DNA of 64,000 bases from positions 1,054,001-1,118,000 of the forward strand of contig NZ_JBJDPS010000001.1 of NCBI RefSeq assembly GCF_044901685.1, in the 5' to 3' direction. The DNA is from Micromonospora_G sp044901685. Lineage in GTDB: Bacteria; Actinomycetota; Actinomycetes; Mycobacteriales; Micromonosporaceae. The position numbers were made by a program, and so were the translations under genes. Position 1 is the stretch's first letter; each line of letters starts with the position of its first letter. The notes under the pieces are model-generated. The model saw only the letters and a list, made by a program, of their open reading frames with translations. It had not been told where the DNA came from and made no database searches. Positions 1-8,376 of this stretch are shown here, piece by piece.

Positions 1-2
1 GT

Positions 3-407
3 GCCCTGGTTGTCCTGCTGCCGGTCGCGGTCCTGCTGCAACGGCCGTTGCAGGCCCTCGAACTCGGCGACGACGCCGCTCGTACGCTGGGGTCCCGGAC
101 CGAACTCAGCCGCGCCGGCCTGCTCGGCACCGCCGTCGTGCTGGTCGCGCTCGCCGTGGCGGTGGCCGGGCCGATCGCCTTTGTCGCCCTCGTCGCCGGG
201 CCGATCGCCAACCGGCTACTCGGTCCAGCCACCGGCGGCATTCCCGCCGCCGCCCTGGTCGGCGCCGCGCTGCTGCTCAGCGCCGATCTTGTCGCCGTGC
301 ACCTGCTGCCCACACCACTGCCCACCGGCGTGGTCACCGGCGCGGTCGGTGCTCCCTACCTGCTGTGGCTGCTGGCCACCACCAACCGGCAAGGAGCGGG
401 CGGATGA
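3..407 (+). CDS. FecCD-type siderophore ABC transporter permease, C-terminal part
   Basis: Only the last ~134 residues lie in the window; the gene starts upstream. They contain hydrophobic segments and the family sequence GPIAFVALVAGPIANRLLG, the conserved GxxxFVGLxxPHxxR region of FecCD/BtuC permeases, although the usual PHIAR reads AGPIANR. These proteins form the membrane channel for ferric-siderophore or cobalamin uptake. The stop overlaps the start of the next ATPase gene by ATGA, as expected for a translationally coupled permease-ATPase pair. The substrate cannot be told from this fragment. Confidence 0.85.
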   Translation, partial: ALVVLLPVAVLLQRPLQALELGDDAARTLGSRTELSRAGLLGTAVVLVALAVAVAGPIAFVALVAGPIANRLLGPATGGIPAAALVGAALLLSADLVAVHLLPTPLPTGVVTGAVGAPYLLWLLATTNRQGAGG

Positions 408-1177
408 CCCGACTGCGCGCCGAGGGACTGACCCTCGGGTACGACGACCGGACCGTCGTCGACAACCTCGACGTCACGATCCTCGACGGCAAGATCACCG
501 CGATCGTCGGTGCCAACGCCTGCGGCAAGTCCACCCTGCTGCGCGGCCTGGCCCGACTGCTCCCACCGCGCGGCGGGGCCGTGCTGCTCGACGGCAAGGC
601 CCTGGCCGACATGCGTACCCTCGACGTCGCCAAGGTGCTCGGGCTGCTCCCGCAGACCCCGGTCGCACCAGACGGCATCACCGTCGCCGACCTCGTCTCC
701 CGTGGCCGTTACCCGCATCAGGGCTGGTTCCGGCGCTGGACCGAGCACGACCACGAGGCCGTCACCCGGGCGCTCGACGCCACCGGCACGGCCGACCTGA
801 TCGACCGTCCGATCCGGCAGCTCTCCGGTGGCCAGCGCCAACGGGTCTGGGTCGCCATGGCCCTGGCCCAGGACACCGACCTGTTGCTCCTCGACGAACC
901 CACCACCTACCTGGACATCAACCACCAGGTCGAACTGCTGCGGCTGTTGCGGAAACTGAACGCCGAGTCCGGCAAGACGATCGTCGTCGTCCTGCACGAC
1001 CTCAACCTCGCCTGCCGCTTCAGTGACCACCTCATCGCGATGTCGGACGGCGCCGTCGTCGCCGAGGGCGCGCCCACCGACGTGGTCACCGCCGAGCTGG
1101 TGGAGAAGGTCTTCGGGCTGAGCTGTCTGATCGTCGCGGACCCGATCGCCGGCACCCCGATGATCGTGCCCGCCTGA
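404..1177 (+). CDS. Siderophore ABC transporter ATP-binding protein (FecE/FepC type)
   Basis: A 257-residue ATPase that powers ferric-siderophore uptake from the cytoplasmic side of the membrane. The Walker A is GANACGKST, the variant typical of the FepC/FecE branch, the signature is LSGGQRQR and the Walker B is LLLLDEPTTYLD, followed by the H-loop VVLHDLN. The ATG at 404 has an AGGAG ribosome site 7 bases upstream and overlaps the permease stop; the longer open frame to 365 is not needed. The length is normal for the family. It is the last gene of the operon, followed by a strong hairpin. Confidence 0.93.
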   Translation: MTRLRAEGLTLGYDDRTVVDNLDVTILDGKITAIVGANACGKSTLLRGLARLLPPRGGAVLLDGKALADMRTLDVAKVLGLLPQTPVAPDGITVADLVSRGRYPHQGWFRRWTEHDHEAVTRALDATGTADLIDRPIRQLSGGQRQRVWVAMALAQDTDLLLLDEPTTYLDINHQVELLRLLRKLNAESGKTIVVVLHDLNLACRFSDHLIAMSDGAVVAEGAPTDVVTAELVEKVFGLSCLIVADPIAGTPMIVPA

Positions 1178-1214
1178 ACCGAACCGACGACGCGCGGCAG
1201 CGCGAACCGACGAC

Positions 1215-1242
1215 GCGCGGCACCGGTGGGCCGGTGCCGCGC
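1215..1242 (+). terminator. Hairpin after the siderophore ABC operon
   Basis: A perfect 12-bp stem (GCGCGGCACCGG and its complement) with a TGGG loop starts 38 bases after the ATPase stop. There is no T-run, which is usual in high-GC actinomycetes. A short direct repeat, GAACCGACGACGCGCGGCA, occurs twice just before and into the stem. Confidence 0.6.
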
Positions 1243-1300
1243 GCTGGCTGGTTCGCTCCTGCGGGAAGCACCGGTCGGCTTTCCCGGACGACGCGGTGGT

Positions 1301-3067
1301 TCAGCGGGGCGCGGGACGCAACGCGATCGCCTTGAGGAAGACGTCACCGATCATCGCCGGATCCTCGGCGATCAGGACACCGCCGCCCGTGGTCTTGGTG
1401 ATCTGGTCCAGCGCCCCCCGGTCGACCGCACCCCCGATGCCCAGAATGATCAGTTGCACCGGCTGTGCGTCGTTCTTGAGCTTGTTGAGCTCGTCGAGCA
1501 GGGCGTTGAGGGAGAGGCTGCCGGATTCGTTGCCGCCGATGCCGTCGGTGAGGATGACCACCGAGTTGACCCGGCCCGCCTGCCAACCGTCCTGCACCTG
1601 CTGGTACGCGGCGAGAATGGTGTCGTACAGACCGCTGTCGCCGTTCTGCTTCGGCTTGATCTGCCCGATGGTGTCGAGCAACTGGCCGCGTTGGGACGAC
1701 AGCGGGCCGATGGGAACCAGTTGGTGGTAGTCCTTGGTCCCGTCCAGGTCCTTGGCGAAGGTCCAGAGACCGACGGCCCAGTCCTCGTTGAACAGCCCGA
1801 GGCCGCGTTGGGCCGCCTGGATCGTGACCTGCATCCGGGTGGCGTTGCCGGCGGTCGGCACCCGGCCGCGCATGGTGTCGGAGACGTCGATCGCGGCGAG
1901 CATCCGGGCCGGTGCGGTGACCGCCGACCACGTGGACAACGCCCGGTCGACCACGGCCGGGTCCGGTGCGGGGCCGCTGGCCTCCGGCGACGCGGGTGCG
2001 GCCCCGCCCACCGAGGTCGGTGCGCCGGTCGGCGCGGAGAAGCCCGCCCCCCAGGTGCCGTCCGGGGCGCGCAGGCCCCGCCCGGCGAGGCGGTCGCGGA
2101 AACCGGGGACGGCGAGTGCCTTGTACAGCCCGTCGGCGGCGGCGACCTTGTCCGGGTCGGCGCTGGGCAGCACCGCGAACGGGTAGTTCAGGGCGGTCGG
2201 CGCCGGATCCAGGTACATCGCCGCGAGCGGGACGGGCGGCTGGGCCGAGTTGTAGGCGATCACGTCCTCTTCCGACAGCACCGCGACCTTCAGCGCGGTG
2301 GCGAGCGACGCGGGGTCGGACGAGCGGGGGAACTGGGCCAGCAGGTCGTCGCGGAGTACGGAGCGGCCGGTCGCGAGCGTGCGCAGCGCCGAGGTGGTGG
2401 TCCGTTCGGCGTTGGCGCCGGTGCCGGAGGGCGCGGCGAGTGCCATGAGGCCGGAGAGGCCGGCAGCGTCGCGGGCCGGTTCGACGATCCCGGTCCGCAG
2501 GCCCGTGCCGGTGGTGATCCTTTTCAGCAGGTCGGACCAGGTGAGCGACTTCTCGGGCCAACCGAGGTTCGACGCGGCCGGCTCGGGCATGGCGACCACG
2601 ACCGGACTGCTGGCGATCGACGCGCCGTTGGTGGGCGCGAAACTGGACGCGGCCGTGCGCAGCCGCAGCAGCCAGCTCGAGGAGTCGGGCACCCACACGT
2701 CCGGGATGACGGTGGTGCCGTTGCCCTGACCGACGCCGGCCAGGCCCACCCCCTGCGCGGTCGCGACCGCCGCGGCGACGTCCGCCGGGTCGGCGGCGGT
2801 GACCGAGAGCGCCAGGCAGGCGTCACCCGCCGCGTCGTCCTGATCGCTCCAGTCGTCGGCGGCTGCCTGGACGGCCGGGGCGATCTCCGGGGCGGCGGCC
2901 ACCGTCAGCTTGACCTGCCCCGCGCAACCGGACCCGGTCAACTGTTGGTAGCCGACCGACACCCCCAGCACCAGACCGACCAGCGCCACCGCCGCGGCGA
3001 TGGCGCTGACCCTGCGAAAACCTCTACCCGTGCGATGGCGGCCAGACACGGCCTCAATAATGAACAC
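1301..3067 (-). CDS. Membrane-anchored substrate-binding-like protein with C-terminal VWA domain
   Basis: A 588-residue exported protein. A basic N-terminus and one hydrophobic segment (about residues 20-42) anchor it, leaving the rest outside the cell. Residues ~50-345 resemble an extracellular solute-binding fold (repeated alternating strands, GFRDRLAG near its end). After a Pro/Ala/Ser linker (345-370) comes a von Willebrand A domain with a MIDAS at D394-x-S396-x-T398 and a second aspartate in LTDG (D508). The start is GTG at 3067 with a weak AGGA site. Bacterial proteins of this build are known as substrate-binding and VWA domain-containing proteins; ligand and function are unknown. It stands alone, divergent from a small membrane gene. 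Confidence 0.8.
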   Translation of the reverse strand: MFIIEAVSGRHRTGRGFRRVSAIAAAVALVGLVLGVSVGYQQLTGSGCAGQVKLTVAAAPEIAPAVQAAADDWSDQDDAAGDACLALSVTAADPADVAAAVATAQGVGLAGVGQGNGTTVIPDVWVPDSSSWLLRLRTAASSFAPTNGASIASSPVVVAMPEPAASNLGWPEKSLTWSDLLKRITTGTGLRTGIVEPARDAAGLSGLMALAAPSGTGANAERTTTSALRTLATGRSVLRDDLLAQFPRSSDPASLATALKVAVLSEEDVIAYNSAQPPVPLAAMYLDPAPTALNYPFAVLPSADPDKVAAADGLYKALAVPGFRDRLAGRGLRAPDGTWGAGFSAPTGAPTSVGGAAPASPEASGPAPDPAVVDRALSTWSAVTAPARMLAAIDVSDTMRGRVPTAGNATRMQVTIQAAQRGLGLFNEDWAVGLWTFAKDLDGTKDYHQLVPIGPLSSQRGQLLDTIGQIKPKQNGDSGLYDTILAAYQQVQDGWQAGRVNSVVILTDGIGGNESGSLSLNALLDELNKLKNDAQPVQLIILGIGGAVDRGALDQITKTTGGGVLIAEDPAMIGDVFLKAIALRPAPR

Positions 3068-3255
3068 CGCGTCCTGTTGTCGCCAGCTAGATCCGACCGA
3101 AATCTGAGAAAAGTAAACATTCGACCAGGTATCTCACCTTAAGTCGTTGAGTCGCGGCTGGTGGTAGTCGATCGGTCGTCTCGCCGCGAAGTTCTCCCGT
3201 CAACGATGCGTGAAGAACCATTGCCCTCCCGGCCTTCCCGGCCGACGATGGGGCG

Positions 3256-3405
3256 ATGAGCTCATCGGTGAGTCCGTCCCGTCCCACCGCCAGTCCGGAC
3301 CCGGACGCGGATCGGCAGGCCAGCCCGTCACGCGAGGTGCGGGGCGTGCTCGTCGCGCTCGCCGTGGTGTGTCTGCTGGCGCTCTTCACCAGCGTCCTCG
3401 GCTGA
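3256..3405 (+). CDS. Small single-span membrane protein (49 aa), hypothetical
   Basis: An ATG-started frame of 49 codons encodes a Ser/Pro/Asp-rich N-terminus (about 25 residues) followed by one hydrophobic helix (VLVALAVVCLLALF, residues ~30-46) and a very short tail. Codon third positions are strongly G/C and the layout is that of a real mini membrane protein, but there is no recognisable family. It ends 48 bases before the convergent TetR gene. Confidence 0.4.
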   Translation: MSSSVSPSRPTASPDPDADRQASPSREVRGVLVALAVVCLLALFTSVLG

Positions 3406-3453
3406 CCGGGGCGGCAGCGCGGGACCGGGGTGCCGGTCCGTCTGACGCCCGGA

Positions 3454-4080
3454 TCAGTCGGTGTCGGACCGGCGCAGTCCACCGAACCACTGGTTGGCCG
3501 CGATCTCCCGCGCCACGACCGCGTCGCGGCTGGGATCGCCCCTGGTGACGTGGCTGGCGATGGCCTGGTTGCTGCCGTGGATGATGACCAGGCTCGCGGT
3601 GAGCGGATCCAGATCGGCGGAGGTGCGGCCGGCGCCCTGCTCCGTGCGTAACCACTCCTGTGACAGGTCGATGAACTTGTCGAGTTCCGCATTCCAGTAC
3701 TCGCGTACGACCCGGTCGTAGCCGGAGACCTCGTTGATGGCGGCGAGGACGTGCGCGCGTTCCCGGTAGTAACGGATCACTTCGAGGATCGCGTCCGCGA
3801 GCCCGTCCAGTCCGCTCGGGTCGCGGGGGCTCCAGCCGTTGATGATGTCGAACGCGCCGTCGCCGAGCCGCTTGGCGATCGGCAGCAGCACCGTGCTCTT
3901 CTCGGGGAAGTAGAGGTAGAGGGTGGAGCGGGCCAGCCCGGCCTGGGTGGCGATCTGTTGCATGGTCAGTTCGGTGAAGGTGGCGCCCTGGCTGAGCAGG
4001 TGCTCGGTGGCGGCGATCACCCCTGCCTCGACGAGGTCCCGGCGCTCCGGAGACGCGGCGGGACGGCGGGTCGAGGTCAT
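3454..4080 (-). CDS. TetR-family transcriptional regulator
   Basis: A 208-residue repressor with the helix-turn-helix at residues ~28-70 (TMQQIATQAGLARSTLYLYF), the standard TetR signature including the LYxYF turn. The C-terminal helical part would bind an unknown ligand. It is transcribed divergently from the alpha/beta hydrolase at 4287, and a clean palindrome lies between the two, so it probably represses itself and the hydrolase. The length is typical. Confidence 0.9.
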   Translation of the reverse strand: MTSTRRPAASPERRDLVEAGVIAATEHLLSQGATFTELTMQQIATQAGLARSTLYLYFPEKSTVLLPIAKRLGDGAFDIINGWSPRDPSGLDGLADAILEVIRYYRERAHVLAAINEVSGYDRVVREYWNAELDKFIDLSQEWLRTEQGAGRTSADLDPLTASLVIIHGSNQAIASHVTRGDPSRDAVVAREIAANQWFGGLRRSDTD

Positions 4081-4212
4081 CCGGCAATGGTAAGCCGCCG
4101 TACCGGGCCGCCACCGGGGGTGCGCCCGTACGCCGGGCGGATCCCGCGGTCACCGAGATCCACGCCACAGTCGCTCGAGCGGGCGGTCCCGGAGCGGCTC
4201 TGTAGACTCGGA

Positions 4213-4229
4213 TCGGACGCAGAGTCCGA
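4213..4229. promoter_or_regulatory. Candidate TetR operator
   Basis: A perfect inverted repeat TCGGAC-N5-GTCCGA sits in the 206-base divergent region between the TetR gene and the hydrolase, 58 bases before the hydrolase start. Outer bases GACTC/GAGTC form a second overlapping pair. Position and symmetry fit a TetR operator; binding is inferred. Confidence 0.45.
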
Positions 4230-4286
4230 TAGCCATAAAACTCATTAAGCGGAACATACTTCCCTCATTTCCCGAGAGGCATGATC

Positions 4287-5018
4287 ATGAGCGCAGCCCC
4301 GTCGACCGTCCGCCCGACGCTCCTGCTCGTACACGGAGGGCATCACGGCTCCTGGGTCTGGGAGAAGCTGCGGCACGAACTGGCCGGTGCCGGCTGGCAG
4401 ACCGAGACCGTCGACCTGCCCAGCGCGCTGCGGGACGAGTCCCGGGTGGAACCGCTGCCCGGCATGTTCGACGACGCACGGGTGATCCGGGCCGCGATCG
4501 ACAGCATCGAGGGCCCGGTGGTGGTCGTCGCCCACTCGTACGCGGGCGTACCGGTCACCCAGGCCACGCCGGGTGCCGCCAACGTGGTGCACCTCGTCTA
4601 CGTCGCGGCCTTCGTGCCCGAACTCGGCGAGTCGATGTTCGGACTCAGTGGCGTACCGACGCCGGATTCCCTGGCCGGGATCAGGATGCCGGAGAACCCC
4701 GACCTGAACCTGCCCGCCGCCTTCTTCGACGGCGACCTGGACAACCCCGAGACCGCCGCCGCCATCGCCCGACTCGTGCCGCAGACCATCCGCGCCGACT
4801 TCGAGGGAGTGACGGAGATGGGTTGGAAGACCATCCCCAGCAGCTACGTCATCCCGGACAACGACATCTCGGTCGTCGCCCTGGTCGAGGAGGCGATGGC
4901 GGCGCGTACCGGGGCGGTCTACCGCGCGGTGGGCACCCACGCCCCCTTCCACTCCCACCCGAAGGAGTTCGCCGCGCTGCTCGAAACGATCGTCTCCAAG
5001 GCCGGCGTCGGCAACTGA
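4287..5018 (+). CDS. Alpha/beta hydrolase
   Basis: A ~243-residue cytoplasmic hydrolase of the short, lid-poor esterase-like kind (YcaC/salicylate-esterase-like in look). The oxyanion region is LLVHGGHHGSWVW, the nucleophile elbow AHSYAGVP gives the catalytic serine, and the histidine is in GTHAPFHSHP near the C-terminus. Two in-frame ATGs are possible (4281 and 4287). GAGAGG at 4274-4279 is 7 bases from the second, so 4287 is preferred. Divergent from the TetR gene, which probably controls it. The substrate is unknown. Confidence 0.85.
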   Translation: MSAAPSTVRPTLLLVHGGHHGSWVWEKLRHELAGAGWQTETVDLPSALRDESRVEPLPGMFDDARVIRAAIDSIEGPVVVVAHSYAGVPVTQATPGAANVVHLVYVAAFVPELGESMFGLSGVPTPDSLAGIRMPENPDLNLPAAFFDGDLDNPETAAAIARLVPQTIRADFEGVTEMGWKTIPSSYVIPDNDISVVALVEEAMAARTGAVYRAVGTHAPFHSHPKEFAALLETIVSKAGVGN

Positions 5019-5027
5019 GGCTCGCCC

Positions 5028-5059
5028 GGTTCCCCTCGACCCCCCGGTCGGGGGGAACC
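5028..5059. terminator. Bidirectional terminator hairpin
   Basis: A 14-bp stem with a single G-T pair and a four-C loop lies between the convergent hydrolase and DNA-ligase genes. No T-run. Confidence 0.6.
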
Positions 5060-5114
5060 CGCCTTCCCGCCCGGCCCCGCGGCGCAAACGGATCGGCCGG
5101 CGGGGCCGGCGCCG

Positions 5115-6092
5115 TCAGCCGGACCGCCGGGGACGGTTGACCTCGCTCGGCTCCCGGTCCGGCCGCAGCCCGCGCCAGGCGGCGTGCCGGAGTCGTCCGT
5201 CCGGTGTCAGCGTTCGGTACACCACCTCGCCCACCAGCGTCGGCGCGACCCAGCGGGCGTTCCTGGCCTCCACCGTGGGCACCGGGGCGGCGAACGGTGC
5301 CCGGTCCCGTTCCAACGGCCGCAGCCGCCTGCCCAGATCCTCCAGCATCGCGTCGGTGAAGCCGGTACCGACGCCGCCGACGTAGACCAGCCCGCCCGGT
5401 TCGTGTATCCCCAGCAGCAGTGAGCCGACCAGGCCGGAGCGGCGCCCGGCGCCCGGCTTGTAGCCGGCGACCACCACCTCGGTGGTCTGGATCAGGGCCG
5501 TCTTGCGCCAGGCGGGGGAGCGCCGACCCGGCTGGTACGTGGAGTTGACCCGTTTCGACACGACCCCTTCGAGCCCACGCTCCCGGGCGGCGGCCAACAC
5601 CGACTCCGGGTCGCGGTCGAAGACCGGTGGCACGGTGACCCGCTGGTCTTCCAGTTCGAGTTCCTCCAACGCGGCCCGGCGCTGCGCCCACGGGCGATCG
5701 AGCAGCCGGGACCGGTTCACCCGCAGTACGTCGAAGACCAGGTACCGCACCGGGGCCGACGAGATCAGGGACGCGCTCGGTGCCTGTACGTGCATCCGGC
5801 GTTGCAGGGCGGAGAAGCTCGGCGCCCCGCGCCGGTCGAGGGTCACCAGCTCGCCGTCCAGCACCGCGCCGCGTCCACCGAGCAACGACGGCAGCACGTC
5901 GATCTCAGGGTACGTCGAGGTGATGTCCCGGTCGTTACGCGAGAACAGGCGCAGCCGTCCACCGCGCTCGGCGTACGCGACCGCGCGTACCCCGTCCCAC
6001 TTGAACTCGTACGCCCAGTCCTCGGTCGTCGGCAGGTCACCGGCGGTGGCCAGCATCGGCCGGATCAGCGCCAGTTTCCCCGTCGCGTCCAT
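5115..6092 (-). CDS. ATP-dependent DNA ligase (LigD ligase-domain type)
   Basis: A 325-residue enzyme that seals DNA nicks using ATP. Motif I is FKWDGVRA with the adenylated lysine at residue 31; the LDGEL, LVFDVL and EGVVSKR motifs follow, and AWRKTA is motif V. The C-terminal ~110 residues form the OB-fold. Only the ligase part of LigD is present: no polymerase, nuclease or Ku gene is visible nearby, so it is a stand-alone LigC/LigD-like ligase, common in actinomycetes as an accessory repair enzyme. Confidence 0.92.
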   Translation of the reverse strand: MDATGKLALIRPMLATAGDLPTTEDWAYEFKWDGVRAVAYAERGGRLRLFSRNDRDITSTYPEIDVLPSLLGGRGAVLDGELVTLDRRGAPSFSALQRRMHVQAPSASLISSAPVRYLVFDVLRVNRSRLLDRPWAQRRAALEELELEDQRVTVPPVFDRDPESVLAAARERGLEGVVSKRVNSTYQPGRRSPAWRKTALIQTTEVVVAGYKPGAGRRSGLVGSLLLGIHEPGGLVYVGGVGTGFTDAMLEDLGRRLRPLERDRAPFAAPVPTVEARNARWVAPTLVGEVVYRTLTPDGRLRHAAWRGLRPDREPSEVNRPRRSG

Positions 6093-6121
6093 GCCCCGAG
6101 CATGGTCCAGCCCTCCGGCAC

Positions 6122-6157
6122 CCGGAGCGGCTTTGCCACAAGTGAAAGCCGCTCCGG
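6122..6157. terminator. 13-bp hairpin downstream of the maltokinase-cap gene
   Basis: Perfect arms CCGGAGCGGCTTT and AAAGCCGCTCCGG with a 10-base loop lie in the gap between two minus-strand genes. They are well placed to end transcription of the upstream gene (6204-6836). Confidence 0.6.
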
Positions 6158-6203
6158 TTGCCCTGGTGGCGGTCGGCGCCCGGAACGGCGGTCGTGCCCG
6201 GGG

Positions 6204-6836
6204 TCAGCGCGGCGTCGCGTACGCCAGCGGGAGCGGGGTCGGCTGGTCCTTCCAGGTGCCGGTCAGGGTCGAGCCTTCCAGGTGGGTGTCACGGTCGAGA
6301 CGGTGCAGGACGGTCAGGCGCACCGAGTCCGTCACGATCAGCGTGGGGTCGCCCGGCACCACGTCGCGGATCGCGGCGACCAGCGGGACGTCGACCTCCG
6401 CGCCCGGGTTGCCGGTGACGACCATCGTCGGCTCCCGGGGTACGAGTTCGCCGTCGACCTCGAAGAACTCCTGCGCCTGCCGGTCCGCGGAGAAGATGAC
6501 GCTGGCCAGCGCGGTGGCGTAGACGGGGTCGCCGCAGCCGTCGTACACCCAGCGTGGGCCGAGCACCGAGTGTTCGGTCGTGCCGACCAGCCACTCGTCG
6601 TTGCCGTCGAGCGGGGCGTCGCGGTAGGTCAACGGGACCTGGTGGACCGGTCCGTCGCCGATCCGGACCAGCAGCGTCTCGATGCCGACCTCACCCGCCG
6701 GATCGTCGAACCGGTAGGCCCCCATGTTCACGGTCTCGCCGACCGTCGGTCCCTGGAACCAGGAGCGCCCGGGAAGCCAGGTCGCCAGCAGTTCGAGCTT
6801 CGTCGGTTTCAGTACCGCTCGGTGGATGAGAGCCAT
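6204..6836 (-). CDS. Maltokinase N-terminal cap-domain-like protein
   Basis: A 210-residue cytoplasmic protein starting MALIHRAVLKPTKLELLATW, which matches the N-terminal cap domain of mycobacterial maltokinase (Mak). The kinase domain itself is missing, so it cannot phosphorylate maltose alone. Stand-alone cap proteins of this type are widespread in actinomycetes and of unknown role; a link to glycogen or trehalose metabolism is only an inference from the shared domain. Confidence 0.7.
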   Translation of the reverse strand: MALIHRAVLKPTKLELLATWLPGRSWFQGPTVGETVNMGAYRFDDPAGEVGIETLLVRIGDGPVHQVPLTYRDAPLDGNDEWLVGTTEHSVLGPRWVYDGCGDPVYATALASVIFSADRQAQEFFEVDGELVPREPTMVVTGNPGAEVDVPLVAAIRDVVPGDPTLIVTDSVRLTVLHRLDRDTHLEGSTLTGTWKDQPTPLPLAYATPR

Positions 6837-7017
6837 GCGCCGAATGGTAGTGGCCTCCGGCGCGCAGATGGGCGCGGACCGCGGCGCCTCGGCCCGGTGC
6901 AGTCGCCGCCGCGACCACGTATTCGTGATATGGGGATTCTGATATAGAGAAGCGGGCGGATTGAAACATAGGCTGCTTTCGATCGCTCAGACATGGGCGG
7001 TCAGGGAGGAGCGGAAG

Positions 7018-8223
7018 ATGACCCACTCAGGCACCCGCTACGGACGCCTGGTACTCGGCGTCCTCGTCGCGGCCGCGACCGGCGTCGTGGCCACCTTCGG
7101 ACCCGCGGCGGCAGCCCCGGCGACCGGCGAGATCCGGTTCGCGGGCAGTCCGACCGCGGTCGCGGGAAGTTACATCGTGGTGCTCAAGGACACGGCGGTC
7201 GGGGCGCGGGCCGGCACCGCGCAGGCCACCCTCGCGGTGCCGACCAAGGCCGGTGAGCTGAGCAAGCAGTACGGCGCCAGCGTCACCCACGTCTACGGCG
7301 CGGCGCTCAACGGCTTTGCCGCGAACCTCAGCGCCTCGGCGGCGAAGCGGCTGGCGGCCCACCCCGACGTCGCCTACGTGGAGCAGGACCAGGCGGTGTC
7401 GATCAACGCCACCCAGACCAACCCGCCGTCCTGGGGACTGGACCGGATCGACCAGCGCAACCTTCCGTTGAACCAGTCGTACACCTACCCGAACACGGCC
7501 AGCAACGTGCGGGCGTACATCATCGACACCGGCATCCGCTTCTCGCACAACGACTTCGGCGGCCGGGCGACCAGCGGCTACGACGCGGTCGACGGCGGCT
7601 CGGCCGACGACTGCAACGGACACGGTACGCACGTCGCCGGCACCGTCGGCGGCAACGCGTACGGGGTGGCCAAGGCGGTCCGCCTGGTCGGCGTACGGGT
7701 GCTCAACTGCGCCGGCAGCGGCACCAACGCCGGTGTCATCGCCGGGGTGAACTGGGTGACCCAGAACGCGGTGAAGCCCGCGGTGGCGAACATGAGCCTC
7801 GGCGGCGGCGCCAACAGCTCCCTCGACAGCGCGGTCAACAACTCGATCTCGTCCGGTGTGACGTACGCCGTGGCGGCCGGCAACTCGACCGCCAACGCCT
7901 GCAACTACTCGCCGGCCCGGGTCGCCGCCGCGATCACCGTCGGCGCCAGCACCAGCACCGACGCCCGCGCCTCCTACTCCAACACCGGCACCTGCCTGGA
8001 CATCTGGGCTCCGGGGTCGGCGATCACCTCGGCCTGGTACACCAGCAACACCGCCTCCAACAGCATCAGCGGTACGTCGATGGCCTCGCCGCACGTGGCC
8101 GGCGCGGCGGCTCTGGTGCTGTCGGTCAACACCGGCTGGACCCCGACGCAGGTCCGTAACTACCTGGTGACCAACGCGACCACCGGCAAGCCGGCCAGCC
8201 CGCTGCTGTTTGTCGTCAACTGA
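7018..8223 (+). CDS. Secreted subtilisin-family serine protease (S8, proteinase K/aqualysin type)
   Basis: A 401-residue preproprotease. A signal peptide (residues ~1-32, ending AAAAPA) and an inhibitor-I9 propeptide (~50-128, starting SYIVVLKD) precede the mature enzyme. The catalytic triad is D170 (IIDTG), H202 (GHGTHVAG) and S354 (GTSMASPH). No C-terminal binding domain is present, unlike many homologues. The ATG at 7018 is chosen because GGGAGGA lies 7 bases upstream; the open frame continues back to 6961 without a ribosome site. Expected to digest protein outside the cell. Confidence 0.93.
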   Translation: MTHSGTRYGRLVLGVLVAAATGVVATFGPAAAAPATGEIRFAGSPTAVAGSYIVVLKDTAVGARAGTAQATLAVPTKAGELSKQYGASVTHVYGAALNGFAANLSASAAKRLAAHPDVAYVEQDQAVSINATQTNPPSWGLDRIDQRNLPLNQSYTYPNTASNVRAYIIDTGIRFSHNDFGGRATSGYDAVDGGSADDCNGHGTHVAGTVGGNAYGVAKAVRLVGVRVLNCAGSGTNAGVIAGVNWVTQNAVKPAVANMSLGGGANSSLDSAVNNSISSGVTYAVAAGNSTANACNYSPARVAAAITVGASTSTDARASYSNTGTCLDIWAPGSAITSAWYTSNTASNSISGTSMASPHVAGAAALVLSVNTGWTPTQVRNYLVTNATTGKPASPLLFVVN

Positions 8224-8228
8224 CGCGC

Positions 8229-8285
8229 GGTACGACCGGTCGGGGCGGGGGGTCGGTGCGAACCGGCTCCCCGCCTCGTCGTACC
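8229..8285. terminator. Hairpin between protease and TetR gene
   Basis: Outer arms GGTACGAC and GTCGTACC enclose a second GC-rich stem. The structure starts a few bases after the protease stop and faces the convergent TetR gene, so it could serve both. Confidence 0.5.
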
Positions 8286-8376
8286 CGGATGTGCCTGATC
8301 CTGCCGGCGGTCCGGCGCCGGCCTCGACAACGATCAAGAATCGATCGTCTCGCCCACCCGCCGTTCGGGCGTCGGC

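Noticed and set aside
5115..6092. Complete NHEJ locus (LigD plus Ku)
   Set aside because: No Ku gene, polymerase or phosphoesterase domain is near; only a stand-alone ligase is present.
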